Assembly (NCBI RefSeq): GCF_017980685.1
Contig: NZ_JACXXO010000014.1
Span: 1 to 64,000 of the forward strand
From: Pseudomonas iridis
GTDB lineage: Bacteria; Pseudomonadota; Gammaproteobacteria; Pseudomonadales; Pseudomonadaceae
Direction of reading: 5' to 3'
DNA length: 64,000 nt
The position numbers were made by a program, and so were the translations under genes. Of the stretch, positions 61,679 to 64,000 are shown piece after piece. The notes under the pieces are model-generated. The model ran no database searches. It was given only the letters and a program-made list of their open reading frames with translations, and was not told where the DNA came from. How positions within the stretch are numbered: position 1 is the first letter of the stretch; the number at the start of each line of letters is the position of its first letter.

Positions 61679-62425
61679 TCATGGGCGATACAGATGCGCA
61701 TGCCCGGCGCGATACAGCGATGACTCGCTGAACACCTCACTTCCCAGCACCCGCCCAACCAGAATCAACGCTGTGCGGCGAAAGCCTTTGGCGGCAACCT
61801 TCTCGGCGATATCCGCCAGCGTCCCCACCACCCAGTCCTGATCCGGCCAGGTCGCTCGGTGAATCACCGCGATCGGGCAGTCGGCGCCGTAATGCGGCAG
61901 CAGTTCAGTCAGGATCTTTTCCAGATGATTGACCCCCAGATGAATCGCCATCGTCGCGCCATGCTGCGCCAGACTGCCCAACTCTTCGCCGGCGGGCATT
62001 GCCGTCTTGTCGGCATAGCGGGTCAGGATCACGCTTTGCGACACGTCAGGCAGTGTGAGTTCTGCGCCCAGCAACGCCGCGCATGCCGCGGTCGCTGTCA
62101 CTCCGGGGATGATTTCAAACGGGATATTCAGTTCACGCAGATAGCGGATCTGCTCGCCAATTGCGCCATACAGACTCGGATCTCCGGAATGCACCCGCGC
62201 CACATCCTGACCTTGGGCATGGGCGGTTTTGATCAGATCGATGATCTGCTCCAGATGCAATTCAGCGCTATTGACCAGTGTCTGTGCCTGATGACCGTCG
62301 AGCACCGCCGCCGGTACCAGCGAGCCTGCGTAGATGATCACGGGGCAACTGCGAATAAGCCGCTGGCCTTTTACGGTGATCAATTCCGGGTCGCCTGGGC
62401 CGGCGCCGATGAAGTAAACGGTCAT
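61679..62425 (-). CDS. cobM: Precorrin-4 C11-methyltransferase
   Basis: The 248-residue SAM-dependent methyltransferase begins MTVYFIGAGPGDPELITVKG, the tetrapyrrole-methylase P-loop. ARVHSGDPSLYGAIGEQIRY and PGVTATAACAALLGAELTLP follow. It methylates precorrin-4 at C11 in aerobic cobalamin synthesis. It is the last gene of the leftward B12 operon, about 80 bases after cobE. The ATG at 62425 is used; ten further upstream codons are not conserved in character. Confidence 0.93.
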   Translation of the reverse strand: MTVYFIGAGPGDPELITVKGQRLIRSCPVIIYAGSLVPAAVLDGHQAQTLVNSAELHLEQIIDLIKTAHAQGQDVARVHSGDPSLYGAIGEQIRYLRELNIPFEIIPGVTATAACAALLGAELTLPDVSQSVILTRYADKTAMPAGEELGSLAQHGATMAIHLGVNHLEKILTELLPHYGADCPIAVIHRATWPDQDWVVGTLADIAEKVAAKGFRRTALILVGRVLGSEVFSESSLYRAGHAHLYRP

Positions 62426-62504
62426 CGTTGAATCCTTGGGAAATAGGCGCGGCAACGCTTCAGATGAAGATTGCTCATGATTGATGGCGGGGATTATCGG
62501 GAAT

Positions 62505-62918
62505 TTACGCGGCGCCGGCCAATGCCAGCGTTGCCTGTGCGTATTTTTGTCGGGAAATCAGGAGCTTTGCCGGTGCCTGAATCAGCTGTTCGGCGAGCGC
62601 CAGTGCGGCGCTTTCCGCTACGCCATAACAACCGGTGCGTTCGAAGGCAATCTGCGAATGGTGGCTGAGTTGCGGTTCATAACTGGCCAATTCCTCACTG
62701 CTGAAGTACAGCAACGGCAGGGCCAGTTGATTCGCGAGTTCCTGCAGGCCTGGCTCATCGCGCTTCAAGTCGATACTGGCCAAAGCCTTCACCGCATGCA
62801 GTTCGATGCGATTGGCTTGCAAGGCTTGATCGAGTAACGCGCGCAGCGTGCTCGCAGGGCAGCCGCGCTGGCAGCCCAGACCGACCACGAAAGTCGGCGC
62901 TGCGCTGTCAGTCGTCAT
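62505..62918 (-). CDS. cobE: CobE-like cobalamin biosynthesis protein
   Basis: The 137-residue protein is related to the C-terminal half of CbiG: FVVGLGCQRGCPASTLRALL, then VKALASIDLKRDEPGLQELA and ERTGCYGVAESAALALAEQL. CobE is needed for efficient cobalamin synthesis in the aerobic pathway; the exact step is not settled. Its start overlaps the cbtA stop by four bases, giving translational coupling. Confidence 0.92.
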   Translation of the reverse strand: MTTDSAAPTFVVGLGCQRGCPASTLRALLDQALQANRIELHAVKALASIDLKRDEPGLQELANQLALPLLYFSSEELASYEPQLSHHSQIAFERTGCYGVAESAALALAEQLIQAPAKLLISRQKYAQATLALAGAA

Positions 62919-63616
62919 GCGTGGTATTGACCGTCGTTCTTGCGGCGGAACAACCAGGCGCTGATCACGCCCAAGGCCAGCCAGAACGCTACGTTGGTCA
63001 ATTGCGAGGCGATTTTGAACTGCGCTTCCAGTGCTTCTGGAGCGAGCATCGAATGCACTTCCGGTTGCGGCGCGCCGATCACGTGCGGTACAGCGAGGAT
63101 GGCCACACCGAGGATTTTCATCAGCCAATGACGGCTGAACGCAATCAACGCCAAACCGGCAGCGGTTGAAGCGGCGGTGCTGATCCACCACAACTGCCGC
63201 GAAGCCAGATCCGCTGCGGCAGTGCCCGGCAGTTCAGGCGGCAAGCCCAGGGTCGGTGCGAGGACGAACGTCGCGTAACCGGCCAGACCCCACAGCAGAC
63301 CTTGCGAGGTTTTGGTCGGCGCGCGCAGGGTGTAGAGGCCGGCCAGCATCAGGGCAAAACCCACGGCCACCACCAGATTGCCACCCGTGGTCGAGACCAC
63401 CCGCTGCCAGCCGTCTTCCGGCTCCCAGGCTTCGGCATCATGGGTGTGCGCGGCAGTGCCGGCGGCGTGTTCGTGAACGGCGGCAACAGGTTCGGATTTT
63501 TCATAGGTTTCGGCTTGAAGAATCAGCGGCGACACCCAGAAACTTTGCAGCAGCGTGAGCAGCAGGGCGGCCAGCAGACCGGTGAAACCTGCGGTTTGAG
63601 CAATTCGCTTGATCAT
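62915..63616 (-). CDS. cbtA: Cobalt transporter subunit CbtA
   Basis: This 233-residue inner-membrane protein has five to six helices (AQTAGFTGLLAALLLTLL; VAVGFALMLAGLYTLR; LWGLAGYATFVLAPTLGLPP; STAAGLALIAFSRHWL). A His/Asp-rich periplasmic stretch (HEHAAGTAAHTHDAE) could bind cobalt. CbtA works with the one-helix CbtB. The ATG at 63616 (MIKRIAQTAGF) is preferred over a frame start seven codons upstream. It lies eleven bases after cbtB. Confidence 0.93.
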   Translation of the reverse strand: MIKRIAQTAGFTGLLAALLLTLLQSFWVSPLILQAETYEKSEPVAAVHEHAAGTAAHTHDAEAWEPEDGWQRVVSTTGGNLVVAVGFALMLAGLYTLRAPTKTSQGLLWGLAGYATFVLAPTLGLPPELPGTAAADLASRQLWWISTAASTAAGLALIAFSRHWLMKILGVAILAVPHVIGAPQPEVHSMLAPEALEAQFKIASQLTNVAFWLALGVISAWLFRRKNDGQYHA

Positions 63617-63627
63617 GTCGGCAGGTC

Positions 63628-63825
63628 TCAGTGGCACGGGAACGCGGCGCTGTGGCGGGTGTCGTGAGCCGCGTTGTGCACGGCTTCGATGTGCGAGAAA
63701 CCCGCGAAATAGACGAGGCCTGCGCCCAGGATCGCCGCGAAAATGGCGGCGGTCAGGCGCTGGCTCAGGGTGGCGGTGCTGGAGATTTTGTCCGTGTTGC
63801 TGCCGGTGCTGGTGATGATTGACAT
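63628..63825 (-). CDS. cbtB: Cobalt transporter subunit CbtB
   Basis: This 65-residue one-helix membrane protein (LTAAIFAAILGAGLVYFAGF) has a C-terminal histidine tail (SHIEAVHNAAHDTRHSAAFP) ending Cys-His, typical of CbtB metal-binding tails. It is the first gene of the B12/cobalt operon, directly after a terminator hairpin and an apparent cobalamin riboswitch, so it is expected to be repressed when B12 is plentiful. AGAGGGAAGCGCC precedes the ATG. Confidence 0.92.
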   Translation of the reverse strand: MSIITSTGSNTDKISSTATLSQRLTAAIFAAILGAGLVYFAGFSHIEAVHNAAHDTRHSAAFPCH

Positions 63826-63867
63826 GGCGCTTCCCTCTGGAATGTCAGCAGGTGAATAGAGCGCATG

Positions 63868-63896
63868 AAAACCCCTGCGGCGCGGGCACGCAGAGG
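63868..63896 (-). terminator. Riboswitch-controlled terminator before cbtB
   Basis: On the minus strand CCTCTGCG and CGCAGGGG arms with a GC-rich loop are followed directly by TTTT. The hairpin ends about 45 bases before the cbtB start and is the likely off-state terminator. Confidence 0.7.
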
Positions 63897-64000
63897 TTCA
63901 AACAGCGCCCGCCCACCGCGGGTTTGTTATGTTCAGCGACGCAGGTGCGCGCTGGGTGTTGCGGGCCGGTCTCCGGGCTCACGAGGGGTTGGCGTCAGGC
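63897..64000 (-). promoter_or_regulatory. 3' part of a cobalamin riboswitch, cut by the window edge
   Basis: The minus strand from the right edge contains GAGCCCGGAGACCGGCCCGC, a typical closing segment of AdoCbl riboswitches in Pseudomonas, then a variable arm (CACCTGCGTCGC) and a GC hairpin (ACCCGCGGTGGGCGGGC). The 5' half with the B12 core lies outside the window. Its position before cbtB-cbtA-cobE-cobM supports the call. Confidence 0.75.

Overview
The window is a chromosomal segment of a Pseudomonas, most likely of the P. fluorescens group. The evidence is high-GC coding sequence, the two REP families typical of these species (GTGGGAGC..GGC.TGCC.GCGAT and GATCGCAGCCTTCGGCAGCTCC), the large NAD-glutamate dehydrogenase GdhB, a Cti cis/trans isomerase and a lexA2-imuA-imuB-dnaE2 cassette. 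It is mostly core and soft-core chromosome with a few accessory patches. No rRNA, tRNA, CRISPR array, insertion sequence or prophage was seen.

Layout. 0-1.3 kb is an AT-rich accessory patch: a promoter with an inverted repeat, a 37-residue peptide gene, a hairpin, a frameshifted small ORF and a six-helix ABC-type membrane protein, all leftward. 1.5-9.8 kb holds a small acidic protein, gdhB, an orphan of unknown function, a lipoprotein and a periplasmic cupin. 9.9-13 kb has an ABM-domain protein, a MocR regulator divergent from an AhpD-like protein, and a small secreted protein. 13.1-15.35 kb is an STN/TonB-C protein with a FecI-type sigma factor (frameshifted) and FecR, without a receptor gene. 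15.35-16.7 kb is repeats only, including a 141-143 bp REP-based tandem array. 16.7-18.4 kb holds type II secretion remnants (gspJ, gspH, truncated gspC). 18.4-20.3 kb has a DyP peroxidase and an oxidoreductase. 20.4-26.1 kb is the LexA2-controlled mutagenesis operon. 26.3-28.05 kb is a three-lipoprotein CsgG operon. 28.3-33.9 kb holds a GntR regulator, a hybrid kinase and a UvrA paralogue.

A second REP tandem array precedes a leftward, tightly overlapping six-gene stressosome-type operon (RsbR, RsbS, RsbT, SpoIIE phosphatase, kinase, hybrid kinase; 34.3-39.7 kb). Small stress-type proteins follow (39.9-41.5 kb), then a strictosidine-synthase-like protein with a fatty-acid-hydroxylase/SRPBCC fusion, a LysR regulator, an orphan HypX, an SCP2 protein, a histidine phosphatase, SohB, and the sulfite reductase pair CysI-DUF934. 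The last 12 kb has a periplasmic binding protein, DUF2970, MetH, Cti, an acyltransferase, NfuA and a leftward B12 operon (CbtB, CbtA, CobE, CobM) led by what looks like the 3' end of a cobalamin riboswitch with a terminator.

The cobalt/B12 operon supports the B12-dependent MetH. The least explained parts are the peptide locus at the left edge, the receptor-less sigma/anti-sigma module and the orphan HypX. Two genes carry apparent single-base deletions, so sequencing error must be considered for both.
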